64,000 nucleotides of DNA from Prorocentrum cordatum (GCA_963575745.1 CAUYUJ010000925.1:476701-540700); one strand, 5' to 3'; shown: positions 33,724 to 46,884, counted from the first letter of the stretch. Translations and numbers: made by a program. The notes: generated by a model from the letters alone, not told the origin.

Positions 33724-33885
33724 AAGGGGCCCCAGGACACACAAATACATACACACAAATAAAACTATTCCCCATATTTTTCTATATTTTCTGGGTTTTG
33801 TCTTCCCCCCCACTTCCCATATGTTCCCATATTTTCCGGGGAGTCGACGATTAATTGTGTCTGTGTGTTTCTTTTCCTCCTGGTT
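33724..33885. repeat. 165-bp AT-rich dispersed block, copy 3 of 3
   Basis: Starts GGGGCCCCAGGACACACAAA and ends CCTCCTG, same orientation as the other two copies. The region 33890-35000 that follows is mixed sequence with long but unconvincing open frames on both strands. Confidence 0.85.
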
Positions 33886-35019
33886 CCGGGCTGGTGGCAG
33901 CCGAGAAGGACGAGCGGGCGCGGCGCGGACGCGAGAGCACTGTCTTGAAATGGGGCCGCCCTCCACCCGTGGAGGTGCCGGGGAAGGCTTGAGCTGCAGG
34001 AGCTCAGGATGCACGGTCGCCCCACGGCTCGCGATTCGTCTGCCAGGAAAAAAACACCGCCTTCAGGATGTGGAGCTGTCGATCATGTCACGCTTTCGGA
34101 CGAGATCTCGAGGACGAGATGCAAGGCGGGAGCCACATGTCGAAACGCACCCACCTCTACATCTGGATAACTGCTGGAGGCTGCGAAAGACGAATGCGTG
34201 CGGCGCTATGGCAGTGGCGATGGTCGTATATGAGAAAACGAGCACGGCGCAGGGGCAGGAACTGGACTTGGACACGACCCGCACTCCATTCGTACCACGG
34301 TTGGACATCCAGAACTGTCCGATCACGAGCTCCGGGGAAGCCTCAGGCGAAACGCCTGGCCCGACCGACTGGCACATCTGGTGGCGCAGCGAGGAGGAGC
34401 TCATGAAGAGGGGTGGGGGAGGCCCGGAGGAGACCGAGGAGAAGGGAGGAGGGCGGAAGCAGCCATGGCACAGACGGTCTCTGCACGGCCGCCGCGACGT
34501 TCGACCCCGCAATCTTGGCGAACACCGTGCCGAACGACGAGCGGAAGACGCAGGTCTGGCCACCGTCCCAGGGGGACCCTCGCGGGAGGTCGCCAACCGT
34601 CCATACAGTGGAGGCCAGTCCACTAGAATTCTTCCACAAGAAACCGAACCCTGAGACCCAAGGAGGTCCATTGATTTGTGGCGTGGGAGCGTCACGCTTT
34701 CCATAGCAAAACCATCGAAGCCCAAGAAACCCAGGGCACCCTGGAGGCAAGCAGGGTGTTTCTTGGCATGGGCCATGCCTGGATCTCCACTGCATGGGGA
34801 AGAAAGCACTGCACAAACCTAAACCTTCAGAGGTCCGCGTGGATTTTGTTGGATCGGCGCTGGACCCCCTGGCGGCGCCTGTGGCGCCACCCCGCGCGCC
34901 AAGGAAAGGGTCCAATGTCGATCCAAAAAACACCCGTGCGGATCGTCGACAACGTGGTTGCGCCGTTCTTGTCCTTCGAATCAACCTGCACCGACCCGGG
35001 GACGTGTTGGGCGAAAGAC

Positions 35020-35165
35020 ATGTCCATATTCGCGGCCTCGCAAGCCAAGCCCCTGGGCCGCGACCCCGCGGATACAAGGCGTCTTTTCGCGGATGCCCCG
35101 CGCGGAACGTATCCGTGCGACCGCGTATCCGCGGGATCGCGCCCCAGAGTCCAGACTGCATATGG
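35020..35165 (-). repeat. Dispersed 'GRDPAD' repeat, copy 2 (inverted)
   Basis: Reverse complement of this interval aligns with 29755-29900 over about 140 bp: GCGATCCCGCGGATACGCGG, GGTCGCACGGATACG and CCGCGGGGTCGCGGCCC are shared with small changes. Confidence 0.6.
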
Positions 35166-35244
35166 ATGCGTTCGCCGCTCGTGACCGGGGCAGGCCGGGC
35201 CTTGGGCCCAGGAAGGCGCACACAACACCCAGATCATTGGATAC

Positions 35245-35385
35245 TCGATTTTTGTCGGTCGCGATCGACAGCGGCCGATCGGCACCCCGCATCGGTCGCG
35301 ACCGAACACGACCGATTTTGAAGCAAATCGGTCGCGACCAATACCAGAATTCGAAGCCTCGTCGGTCGCGATCCAACAGCAAACT
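35245..35385. repeat. GGTCGCGACC palindrome cluster
   Basis: Four occurrences of GGTCGCGA or its complement in 140 bp (35255-35370), including ATCGGTCGCGACC twice in near-dyad arrangement around ATTTTGAAGCAAAT. Confidence 0.6.
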
Positions 35386-35439
35386 CACATCCAGCGACCC
35401 AGACCCCGAGATCATGATTTTTTCATGACATCGACCTCC

Positions 35440-35560
35440 AGAAGTCTCACTCCGACTTCCCAGGAACGCATCTTCGTCCTGAGCCGTTCCTTGGCGGCCC
35501 CGAAGCCCGGTAAGGCCCGAGGAGGCTGAACACAGCGACGAACTGCCCGTCATGGCTTCT
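35440..35560. repeat. Dispersed 'TTCGTCCTGAG' repeat, copy 1
   Basis: CTTCCCAGGAACGCATCTTC followed by GTCCTGAGCCGTTCCTTGGC and GGCCCCGAAGCCC. A second copy lies at 42185-42260. Purine-rich GGGAGG sequence fills 35740-36390 with an internal duplicated GACCTCGGGGG…GGCTGAGGGG segment; 36500-37980 is GC-rich with several G-runs and no recognised gene. Confidence 0.5.
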
Positions 35561-37978
35561 CATGGCCCGAGGGGGTCAGGGGATCTGGGCACGCGTGTGT
35601 ACGCCGGTCTTGATTCTGGGGCTGGTGCCCTCGCGGCGGGGGCCGGTGCACGGAGAATTGTGCGGCTGGCGTCGCCCGGCCTCGGGCGCAGGCGTAGGGG
35701 AACACCGAGTCACCGAAACCCCAGACCTCGGGGGAAGGAGGCGGCTGAGGGGAGGAGGGGGGGTAAGGGAGGGGAAGAGGGAGGAGGAGGGAGGAGGGTC
35801 TGAGGTAGGAGGAGTGAGGATTGAGGAGGGAAGAGGAGGGAAGAGGGAGGAGGAGGAGGAAGGAGGGACGAGGAGAGAAGGGGGAGCAAGGGAGAGAATG
35901 GGGAAAGGGGGACGGATGGGGGGAGGGGAGGAGGGGAAGCGGGGTGTGGAACATTTGGGAGGAAGAGGGTCTACGGTCGGGAACTGTTGTTTGCGTGTCA
36001 CGGCGGCGGCCCTGGCGACGCGCCAATGCCAAGCGAACGGATAGCGCGTGGCTCCGCTCCGCGGGGCGGGGGGCTGCGAAAAACTCGGAACGTTGACGCT
36101 CGGGGGCCAGGACGTGGACAACATGTCACGCCGAAGCGTGGTGGGCCAGAACCAGCGGCGCGACACGCTGAGCCGAAGTTCCCAACCGTAAGGGATGGGG
36201 AGGAGGAGAGGGGAACGGATGGGGGGAGGGAAGGGAGGTGGGCGGGAAGAAGGGGGGCTTGAATGATCCCCGATCAAGGCCCGACCTCGGGGGGCGCGGC
36301 GGCTGAGGGGAGGGGGAAGGGTCAGAGGGGGAAGGGGGGAGGGGAACGGATGAGGGAGGGCGAATTTCCTCGGACCCCCCCCCGGCGCCCCCAAGTCGGT
36401 TGGGGCCTCGACGACGACGACGGTTCCTCCTGCATCCTCCCCCTCTTGGGGTATATGACGGCTTCCCCCGCCATTTGTTTTCTGATTGCTCCCCCACTTC
36501 CCTGATCACCTCCATTCCCCTGGGCATCGTTTCTGGATGGGCTGGTGGAGATACTTTTTGTTCGCGAGCGTCGCGGTCCAACCGCGCGCCGTCAAGAGAA
36601 AAGGCAAACGCGCCAAGCTCTTGGTTGAGGCCTAGATCTGAGCCCAAAGCGACCGCAGCGTGCTACGCAGCCACTCGGGCGGCGAAGACGACGGAGTAGC
36701 CCTAGAAATCCGCGCCATGCCGAGAAGGTCCAAGGGGAGGGCCTCGAAGTCCAGGAGGTGCGAGTCGTCGCCGGCGAGGACCAAGCGAGGCCAGGTACCA
36801 AGCCAAAATGGCTATGAATTCGCGGGTAAGCAAACTGCAGCAGTGTCACTCAACGTCCTCGGCGAACGCCCTCCATCCACGGGGCGCCTGGTCGGCCAGG
36901 GGCCCTGGCCGCGCAAGATGCGCGCCTCGGGGCGAATCCCGGCCCACGAACGACGGGTGGCTTCCAGCGGCCAAGGGCCACGGCGCGAGAGCCCGTCCAG
37001 CCAGGTAGCCATCTGAAGCGGCACCTGCCGGCGCCGGCCCCGGCGCCCCGGGGGGGGGGCGCGGGCCGAGGAGATCGGCCAGGGGGGGCGGGGAGCGACG
37101 GGGGCCGAGGGCCACTGTCGCGCTGCGGGTGGGCCCTGGCCCCTCCTGCGGGGGGGCAGCCACGGGGGGGGGCGACGGGCGCGAGAGGGCCAGGAAAGCG
37201 ACCGTCCGTCGCGCAGGCCTGGACCCACGGGGCGAAGGAGCGCGGGGGGCGGGGGCGCGGGGGCGGGCGGAGGGCGGGGGTGAGGACGCAGCTGACAGCC
37301 GCAGGAACTGCGAAGCATCCGTGGGGGGCGGGGGCGGGGCGGGCGCGGGGCGGCGGCAGCGGCCGCATGGAGGGCCGGAGACAGAGGAAGCGCGGGGGCA
37401 ATGGCCAGGGGGCGGACAGGGGGGCGGGCGAGGGATAGCAGCAACCAGCCGCAGAAGAAGAAGGGCGCCGCGGGGGGGCGGGGGCAAGTGGGCGGGCAGG
37501 GGGCGGGCGAGGAGGCGCAGCAAACAGCCGCAGTCGAGGCGGCGCGCCGCGGGGGGCGGGGGGCAGGGGGGGGCAGCCAGCAGAAGAGCGCGTTGGCTAC
37601 GCACGGGCGGCGGGGGCGGGTGGCCCGAGACTGGCCCGGCGCAATGGCGCGGAGGGTGCCAGCCGCCAGGGCAAGTGGCAGCGGAACGGCGAGCGGCCTC
37701 CGGATGCCGGGGGGGGGGGGGGGCGTCGAGTGCCAGGCGCCAGGCGCCGTCCAGGGAGCAGCTGTTCTGGGCAGCACGAGGCTGCAACTGCCGCGAAGGC
37801 CCTAGCAGTGCTGGAGGTCCGCAAGGGAGAGGACCAGTGCCGGGTTCGCCTACGGCGTGCCAGGGGGGGGGGGGAGCGGCAGTCATCCAGGGGGGGGGGG
37901 GCCGCAAGGTGAAGACCCAGGAACTCGCGAATGCCCGGGGCGAGCCAGCAGCCCCAGCTGGGCGCGCCCAGGGCGGTA

Positions 37979-39938
37979 TTAGGCGCGCCGCAGGAGTGGC
38001 GCGCAGGAGAAGCCAACCGGGCGCGCTCGCGCGGCGGGGGTAGGTGCTACCATGGGATCGCTGATGTACAGTGTGGGGCGCCACTGGCCTGGGGCGCAGG
38101 CCCGGCGTGCCTGCGCCCGCGAGAGCCTTGACAGGGGCATTGGTGTACGCCCAGTGCTGGCGCGAGCTCGAGGATCGCCAGGTTTCCCCGTCCTTGTTCG
38201 GCTGGAGTCATTGCCCTCTCGGGATCCCTTGCCTCTGGCTGTACCTGGGGTGCCCTTGCCCTTGTTCCTGTCATTGAACCGGCTACGGGCCGCAGGCCAG
38301 TCGACGCCCAGGCGAAGCGCATCGCCCATCGCCATGGCGTGGCAGTCGTGACGGATCCACTCTTTGAGGAAACGCAGGCAAGATTCGGCTTCCTGCTGAA
38401 TGGGGTCGGCACAGAAGTGGCCGGACTTGGTGGGGTGCCCGGTCGTCCACTGGTGCCATGCCCCGTTGAAGTGCTCCCCGAGGTCCCTCTGGAGTCGCTT
38501 CACGGTCTCGGCCGGGGTCTCGCCAGGGGTGGTGGTGAGACTGATCGGCTCCAGAGGAGTTATGTCGATGTAAAGGTCCGTGACTGGGTCGGTCAGGTTC
38601 TGCGAAGGGTAAGCTTGCGCGCTCGCGTAGGAGGGCCACGGGCCGGACCGAGGGGTTGGGAGGTCATCGGGGACAGGGGGTGCGTGGGCGCGCGCGCTGT
38701 CCGACTCCAGCGGTCGCCGGCCCCCCAGCTGGACCAGCCTGACCATCCTGGACTGTTGCCGCTGTAGGGGCCGCTGCGGCTGGCCTCGCGATGCCGACGT
38801 GGGCGGCGCCCGCCCCGGCCCTCGCCCCAGTCGCACTCCTACCGCGCCGCCTCGCCCGCCCAGGGCTGCCAGGAGGTGCTGGGGGATGGCGGGGCCCTGC
38901 GATCAGGGAGGCGAGTGAGCTTTCTGTCGTCTTGTCCTGCCAGAACTGGGGAGGCGCTAGGATTGCCAGCAGGGGGCGCGGGGCGCAGGGCCTGTCCGTC
39001 ACCCCGGGACTGACGGAGGAGTCAACCTGCAGTGCCAGTGATTCTGGGCTGGGGGTTGGAGACATGGCGCCGGGGGCTCCTTTTCGGCCCCGGGAGGGCG
39101 CGGGTCTGCCGTCTGGCGAGCCGACGAAACGTTGCAATCAGCGTCTCCGCGGGCAGCAGCGCCGTCGCCCATGTTGACGAGGGGGAGCCCGTTGCGCCGG
39201 CAACGCGCGGGGGGGGCGTGCCCGGGGCCGTTGCACCAGTGTCGTGGCCGTCGGCGGTTGGGCTCGCCCGCCGAGAGTGGCTGTCCGCTGGGGAGCGGGA
39301 GTTGGACCTACGTGCGAGGGGGGGGCTGGTCCCACTCCGTGCAGGCGTCGAGGGGGAGGGTGCGGCGTTGCCCCAATCAGGTAGCTCGAGCGTGTGGGCG
39401 GCAAAGGTGTGGAACTCGGCAGGTGGATGGGCGCTCCCCCTCTGTTCGTCGTTGAACCGCTTCCACCAATCATTGTCGCTGTGCCCCCTGGTGGGGGTGT
39501 TGTCGAGTCGAGCTGCCTGCATAGCTCCTGCGTGTTCTCGAGGGGGACGTCCTCGGCCAGTTCGCAGAGGGACCCAGAGGCGAGTCTGTCGGATCTGAGC
39601 TGTGACAGGAACCCCACAAGCGCATCCAGCGCGTGGCGGAGTGGGGAAGGGCCGCGCACGGACCATTGATTGGCATGCTGGAGCCGTTTAGGTCGAATTG
39701 TGCTGTCGGGCGAGTGAGCGCAGAAGTGTGCGACCACGCGGGCGGCAGCGAGTCGCTTACCTTGCCAGTGGAACTCATTGGGGAGGTGATTTGGCGCAAC
39801 TCTGTCTCCGTAGACCCTCCCCAGGAAGGGGCGTAGCAAGGTCGGGTCCCAGCTGTCAGGGGTGTCGGCGCCTTTGACGCCTCTGCCCAGCTCTGCGACG
39901 TAGTCCCGCTGCATGTCGTCCATAGATTTTTTTGGCAC
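37979..39938 (-). pseudogene. Unidentified protein-coding remnant in three frames
   Basis: From an ATG at 39938 the minus frame gives MPKKSMDDMQRDYVAELGRG, WDPTLLRPFLGRVYGDRVAP and ALVGFLSQLRSDRLA. Near 39480-39500 (runs of five C and five G) the sensible reading moves to another frame with NDWWKRFNDEQRG and LELPDWGN. Later, at 38660-38250, a third frame gives VTDLYIDITPLEPISLTTTP and LRFLKEWIRHDCHAMAMGDA. The pieces look like one protein broken by indels, possibly the first ORF of a retroelement. Family unknown. Confidence 0.4.
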
Positions 39939-40401
39939 GCGCAGCGCTCAGATCACTCGGTGTGTCCTCAGCCCGCACGTGCAAGGTGTTGGGCCAATGC
40001 CCACATCCGCGCACGGGGCCCATGCTGCAGCACGGTGAAACAGGGTCGAGTTGCCAGTCGCATTTGCGCCAGCGGCACTCTTCAAGCGCCAGCGGCTGAG
40101 ACGCCGACGGCAAAACGCCACAATCGGACGTGCCAGTGGTGGGGATATTTTTTTTTGATTCGCGGCCCGCAAGGAGAAGTCCAGAGGGCGGTATGACCGA
40201 GGCTGGGGCACAACGACAGATAATTGGCGCGACACCGCGCAGAGTGCACCTGCAGATAATTAGAAAGAGGCGGCCACGGGTCAACCCGCAGGTGGGGGCG
40301 AACCGAACGCGGACCCCAAAAGTCGCTGAGCGTGTGCCAGCAGAAGAGGGCAACCGCGATGGGGGCAGTGGTAGGGATACGCGAAGCGTCAAGAATTCCT
40401 T

Positions 40402-40426
40402 TGGCACCCCCAAGTCGGTTGGGGCC
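40402..40426. repeat. Hairpin CCCCCAAGTCGGTTGGGG, second copy
   Basis: CCCCAA-GTCGG-TTGGGG can fold back on itself. The same 25-bp context (GGC(G/A)CCCCCAAGTCGGTTG) occurs at 36388-36412. No gene was recognised between 39940 and 41370. Confidence 0.6.
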
Positions 40427-41384
40427 TACCTGGGAAACGCCTGGGGAGCTCCATAACACGCCAGGGGAACGGGGGAGGGCCTCCTCACATCTCACCCTGC
40501 CCTCGGTCGTGGGCCGCCGCCGCAGACGGGGTCGGCCGACCTGGGCGCAAACCCCGGTGGATCCTTGCCGGTTTCTCGCGGCCCTCGCGCATCTCCCCAG
40601 GGGCAAGCCCCTGCGATGCTGCGGGGGTCGACGGAAGGGGGGGGAGCGGAGGAAGGTGTGGGAGGAAAGGGGGAGGGTCTAACAAGGACCTGCGCGGGGA
40701 CAGCGAGCCTTCAGAACAGACCAGGGCCCGAATGGTCTTCATTGGCTTCGGATATTTCGGGGCGCTTCCCCCGTGGAGTGAGCTGATAATCGCACCAAAG
40801 TTAAGGGTGGATGGGGAGGGGGGAGGGGGGAGGGAGGGTGGGAGGAAGGTGGAGCAACAAAAACCAATAACAAAAAAAAGGAGCGAGGACGAGCTTTCGG
40901 CGCCCGCGATGACCCCCCCACTCTCCGTCAATCCGGGCAGTGGTGTCAAGAACGCTTGGGGGGGGATCAGGGGGGCATCCTTCTACAGTGAGATGAACCC
41001 TGTCTGTTTGAGGGTGACGGGGGGGACGGGGCCGCTTCCTTCCGAATGACCTCTATATTTTCTTCGAAGTCTCTCCCCCGTCGTAGCCGTGGCCAGAGTT
41101 GCTTGCCGCCATTCCCCCCAGACCCCCCAGAACCACCCACAGTCTCCACGATCTCCCAACACGTCCTGGGGGTCCCCAAGACCCCTTACAAACCACGGCC
41201 GTTCCTTCATAAAGCCATTGTCCTCCCCATCCCTTCCCACCTCCTCAGGAGCAATCTATCGTCCAAGCCGCAGCATGCTCCTGCGGCACTGTCTCGCTTC
41301 ACATATCGCGCCATGGCTCCAACTCCAACTCATTCCCCCTCCCTCCCTCCCCGCCTCCTCCTCCTCCCCCGTCCTAATCACCCC

Positions 41385-41426
41385 TCCTCCTCCTCCTCCT
41401 CCTCCTCCTCCTCCTCCTCCTCCACG
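41385..41426. repeat. (CTC)n microsatellite
   Basis: About thirteen CTC/TCC units. Confidence 0.93.
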
Positions 41427-41464
41427 TTCTTCTGTTCCCTCCTCCCTCCTCCCTCGTTCCTCCC

Positions 41465-41562
41465 CCCCTGCTGCGCGCGACCGCGAAGTTGGCCCAAAAC
41501 ACCACCCCTGCGATGACCGCCGTGGTCCTCCTCCGCGAGAGGGCCCCGGCGGGCAGCACCAC
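41465..41562 (-). CDS. Possible exon with signal-anchor-like helix
   Basis: The minus frame from 41562 reads MVLPAGALSRRRTTAVIAGV and then VFWANFAVARSRGG, after which it enters the GGA repeat. The basic stretch before TTAVIAGVVFWANFAVA fits a membrane anchor. The gene cannot be extended. It resembles the situation at 29437-29574: a hydrophobic exon next to a simple repeat on the same strand. Confidence 0.25.
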
Positions 41563-41692
41563 CCACGCCAGCGCCCGCGCGGGTTCTGGCCCAATTCCGC
41601 TGGCGCCCGGCCCCGTGGCCTCACTCGGGTGGCCACAAGCGCAGGAGGGTTATGCACCTACATAGACACACTCGCGTCGCAAAACAAATAAG

Positions 41693-41775
41693 TTTTTTTT
41701 TTTTTAAAACAAAATAAAACAAATATATATAAATATATATGTATATAGGTATATGTATGTCTATATGTAACATTT
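41693..41775. repeat. AT-rich tract with TATA repeats
   Basis: Poly-T, AAACAAAATAAAAC, then ATATATAAATATATATGTATAT. The segment 41780-42480 that follows includes the second 'TTCGTCCTGAG' repeat copy at 42185-42260 and has no recognised gene. Confidence 0.8.
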
Positions 41776-42509
41776 TTTCAAAACAAATTGACCGTGCCCA
41801 CGGCCCAGACATGCTCGAATTTTGCCGTCTTCGGCCCCCGGCGCAGCCGCTGGGACGCACCCCGAGGCTGGAAAGCCGCCAAGAACCGACGCATACACCC
41901 GAAACCCTCGAACCTCGAACCCCTCGTTGCCCTCGAACCTCGAGCCTATCCACCCTATATGAGCGACGTAAACAAAACGGATCCGAGACGGCATGGCGAC
42001 CTAAGCCCCAGCTCACGCGGGCCGCCAGCACGGCACGCCACACTGGGAACGAGGGCGCTCACGCGCAACCCTACGCGGGCAGCCTTCGCACGAATATTGG
42101 CGCAACCAATCCCGTTTTTCGGGCGTAGCTCATCCCAGACATGCGACGCCTGATTCTTCAAGACGGCGCCCCTGGAAGTCCCGACCCCTTCCCAGGGACC
42201 GGTCTTTCGTCCTGAGTCGTTTGTTTGATGGTCCCGAGGCCCGCCGAGGGCCACCTGGGGCCGAAAATCACCGAAACCATTCCGCCCCGATTTTTTTTTT
42301 AACGACGCGATCATGTCTGGGATATGACCTCGGCGCCGACGCCATCGCCGGTGCCCTGCTCACCGCGGGGGGGTCTCCCGCGCCCGCGCCTCCACCTCGG
42401 AGGCGCCCGCGCCGCGGCGGGGCGGCAGCAGCCCGAGGCCCAGCGCCTCGATGCGCCAGAACGACAGCACCTGCCCGAGCCACCGGCGTTTTTTCTTTAG
42501 CAAGGCCAA

Positions 42510-42576
42510 GATCATCATCGTTGTCATCAGTCTCATCAGCAGCATCATCATCACCATCATCATTATCATTATCATT

Positions 42577-42630
<54 letters not shown>

Positions 42631-42697
42631 GTAATCATCATCATCCATCATCGTCAGCATCCACCTCGTCATCATCACCATCGCCATCAACATCATC

Positions 42698-42751
<54 letters not shown>

Positions 42752-43618
42752 TTCATCAGCATTATCATCATCATAATCATCATTGTCATCACCTTCATCC
42801 TCATCATCGTCCTGCTCTTCATCCCCATCCCCATAATCCTCATCATCCTTATCACCATCAGCATCCGCCACCTCATCATCACCATCATCATCAGCACCAT
42901 CCTCATCATCATCGCCATCATCATCATCATCATCCTCATCGACATCGTCATCGTCCTCGTCATCGTCGTCGTCCTCATCATCATCATCACCTTCATCCTC
43001 ATCGTCGTCCGCATCAGCATCATTAGCATTATCAGCATCAGCAGTCTCATCGCCCAAATCATCATCACATGCATCCTCATCATCATCATCATCATCAACA
43101 GCATCACCGACAACATCTTCATCCTCATCGTCATCCCCATTCATCGCCATCAAAATCACAAACCACATCGTGTTGACTATACTCACAACCCTCATCATAC
43201 TCAGCCTCATCATTCCCATCACAATCATCATTCACACAATCATCGTCATCATCATCATTATCACCATCCCAATCACCATCACCACCATCATCATGAACAC
43301 CACCACCACCATCATCCTACTCATTCATCCTCGTTCTCACCATCAAAATCATCACCACTATCACCATCACCATCACGATCACCATCATCATCATCATCAT
43401 CAGCACCATCGTAATCAATATCACCATCATCATCATCATCATCACCATCACCGTCGCCACCATCAACATCATCGTCATCATCATCAACAACAATATCACT
43501 GGCACCATCACCATCACAATCACCATCGCCATAACAATCACCATCAACATCATCATCATCACCATCATCATCATCAGCAGCATCATCACCGTCGTCGTCG
43601 TCGTCGTCGTCGACCACC
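42510..43618. repeat. 1.1-kb (ATC)n array
   Basis: Long ATC/CAT trinucleotide array with CACCATC, GTCATC and AGCATC interruptions. Purest near 42575-42635 and 42695-42755. His-, Ile- and Asp-rich frames over it are compositional. Confidence 0.97.
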
Positions 43619-43649
43619 AGCGATTCTTGTTCTTGTTTTTTGGGGTGGG

Positions 43650-43875
43650 AGGGGCAACAACGGTGCGGTGAGAGGCCGTGCGGTGCGAGCCCGTGCGGTG
43701 ACCTCGGACTCCCCAAAAACCGCACTGCACGGTCCGTCACCGCACCGTTTGATGGGGCTCTGGAAGCCCCAATCGCCCGAGCCGTCCTGGGAGAACAACC
43801 CGAGTCCCAAAACCGTGCGGTCACCTCGACTCCCCAATGACTCAACACACGGTGTGGTCACCATACCGTGTGGGC
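43650..43875. repeat. GTGCGGTGA short repeats with duplicated segment
   Basis: GTGCGGTGA or GTGCGGT occurs about six times. CCGTGCGGTGACCTCGGACT near 43690 is repeated as CCGTGCGGTCACCTCGACTC near 43815, and complementary copies (TCACCGCACCG) lie between. 43880-44680 after this is largely pyrimidine-rich with no gene. Confidence 0.65.
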
Positions 43876-44689
43876 TCCCCGGTTTGGGCCGTGAGAAATT
43901 GGCAGCCCGCACCAGGGGGGGAACGCGAGGGGTGGGGCCTTCTAACAGGGCGGGGGGCGCTTCTGAGGCATGGGCCTTCTTCTTCCGAAGAAGCCTCAAC
44001 AGCGGCCTGCACAATAAGCCACGCAACCCAGTGCTGGTGCCCCATGGGACTGCAACTGGAACTCGGAACGTTCGGAGGTGACCGCTGGAACATCCATTCT
44101 GAAGTGAGGAAGGGGGGGGGAGGGAGGGAGGCAGGAGGATGAGGCGGATGGAGGGGGGGAAAAATGCGGAGGCGGGAGAAAAGGAGGCAGGAGGAACCCA
44201 TAGAAACCCCGAGACTCCATAGGATTCCCCAGTAACCAGCTGGCTCCTCATTCTTCCCATCCTCCCATCTTCTCCGCCTCTTCCTTCATCCATCAAGCAA
44301 GCCTCATTCTTCTACGCTTTCTTCTTAGCCCCCATTCGCCCCTCTTCTTCGCCTCCTCCTCCTCATCCATCAATCAACTCCAGCCTCCTTCCTCGTTCTC
44401 CTGACCCTTCCTTCTGCTAAACCACGCTCCATCCTCCTCATCCACCTCCACCTCCTCATCCTCTACCAACTCCTCCTCCCCCCTCCCACCTCCCCCTTTT
44501 CATCTTGCTAACCGTCTTTTTCCTTCTACCCCCATTCACTCTCCTCTCGCCGCATCCTCCTTTCCTCCGCCACTTGCTGATGCTCCTACTAATCCTAGCA
44601 TCCCCCTGTTCCTCCTCCGTTCCCTCCACCTACTCCTCCCCCTCCCCTCTCAAACTATACATCACCCCGTCGGTGGGAAGGATGAGGAA

Positions 44690-44696
44690 GACGACC

Positions 44697-44763
<67 letters not shown>

Positions 44764-44800
44764 CGACGACGACGACGATAACGACGACGACGACGAGGCA
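44690..44800. repeat. (GAC)n microsatellite
   Basis: About 17 GAC units, a short GGC block, then more GAC. 44810-45415 carries no recognised gene. Confidence 0.95.
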
Positions 44801-45417
44801 GCAAACGTCTGCGGGCACCGAGGCGGGGACCAGCGGCAGCAGGCCAACCGGGAGGCTCCCGCTGCGCCCCTCGACCGGGTACCTCCCAGCCCGCCGAACC
44901 TTCAAAGGCCAACCGTCCTCTTCTCGCGGCGCGAATAACCTCGCACGGGGCGGTTCTGATGTTCTAATTTCCTTTTACGAAACATGGAACACTAGGTATA
45001 TTTTGTATATATGTACACACATCTATATGGGTAACCAGGTACCTCTGCCAAGAAACCCTGGGATAATCAGACTCGGGTTCGGGGGGGTAATGAATTTTTC
45101 GCCTCGGCAACTCGTACGCACAGAGGTAGCAATGGGATAATTTCCTCGGGGGTCTCGGAACTCTTATGCACGGTAGTCATAATCGTAGTGGTCGTAGTAG
45201 TCGTAGTGGTTGCACGGGTAGTAGTGTACGTATGCACGGTGCACGGATGCACGGGCTTTCAAAAAAAAAGGGTTTCGGACGTTTTAATATCATGTCCTCT
45301 GGAGAAAATAAATGCAGGGAGGTGTTCATGTCCTCTCGTGGGGGAGGTCATCTAGGGGACTGTCTAGCGATCGAAAATCCGGGGAACAAAAGATATCGCC
45401 CGTGGTGGGTGTGAGTA

Positions 45418-46065
<648 letters not shown>

Positions 46066-46373
46066 ATACTCTCCGCTCGTTAGAAATAGAATCGGTGAAA
46101 CTAGGTCTCGGCTAAACTAGATCGGAAGTTTCGGTCCCCGACTTCTGCAATTCCGAAAACTAGATCGGCCCGCTTGCATTTTCATTTCCTATGCATTAAA
46201 ATACTCTCCGCTCTCCTTTCCATTCGGGCGCTCCCACATACGCGTGCACCTAATGTGGCGGTCGGCTCGGCTGCGCTGAATTCGATCCGACCAGGCTCCA
46301 TATACACAGGGGTCATTCAAGGGTCGGTCTGCACGGTCAATCCTGCAGGTCACTCCGGGACTGACCCAGGCTG

Positions 46374-46624
46374 GCCCCAGACTGGACTGACCCCGGACAG
46401 ACCCTGGACAGACCTCAGGCAAACCCCGGATCCGACCCTGGACTGACCCTGGACTGAACCCGGCCCAGACGGACCCCGCACGGAGCACAGACTGGCCCCG
46501 GACTGACCCCGGACTGACCCCGGACTGACCCCGGACCGACCCCGGACTGACCCCGGACTGACCCCGGACTGACCCCGGACCGACCCCGGACTGACCCCGG
46601 ACTGACCCCGGACTGACCCTGGGG
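46374..46624. repeat. 11-bp minisatellite GGACTGACCCC
   Basis: At least 16 units of GGACTGACCCC or GGACCGACCCC, cleanest between 46496 and 46620, degenerate before. Three units make 33 bp, hence the 11-residue periodicity of the minus frame. Confidence 0.93.
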
Positions 46625-46884
46625 TCGCCAGGTTCTAGAATCTAGAACCCATGCAACGACCATATTAAAACTAGATCTGTATATACATTCTAGATCCGGC
46701 CTCATAAAGTAGATCCATCCATGAAAATTACACCCGACTATGAAATACATACACCGAATACGAGCGCTCCTGACAATCACCATAAAAAAACAGCGCCAGA
46801 CCTCCCTCCATCCTTCCCTCCCCGCTCCCCCCCTCCCCAGATTAGCACGAGCATTTCGGATCGGCCATCCATGTGATGTTCCCC

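Noticed and set aside
36846-38084. 412-codon proline-rich minus ORF
   Set aside because: GC-rich, poly-G/C-laden region with long frames in four phases; no motif, no codon preference that separates it from its neighbours.
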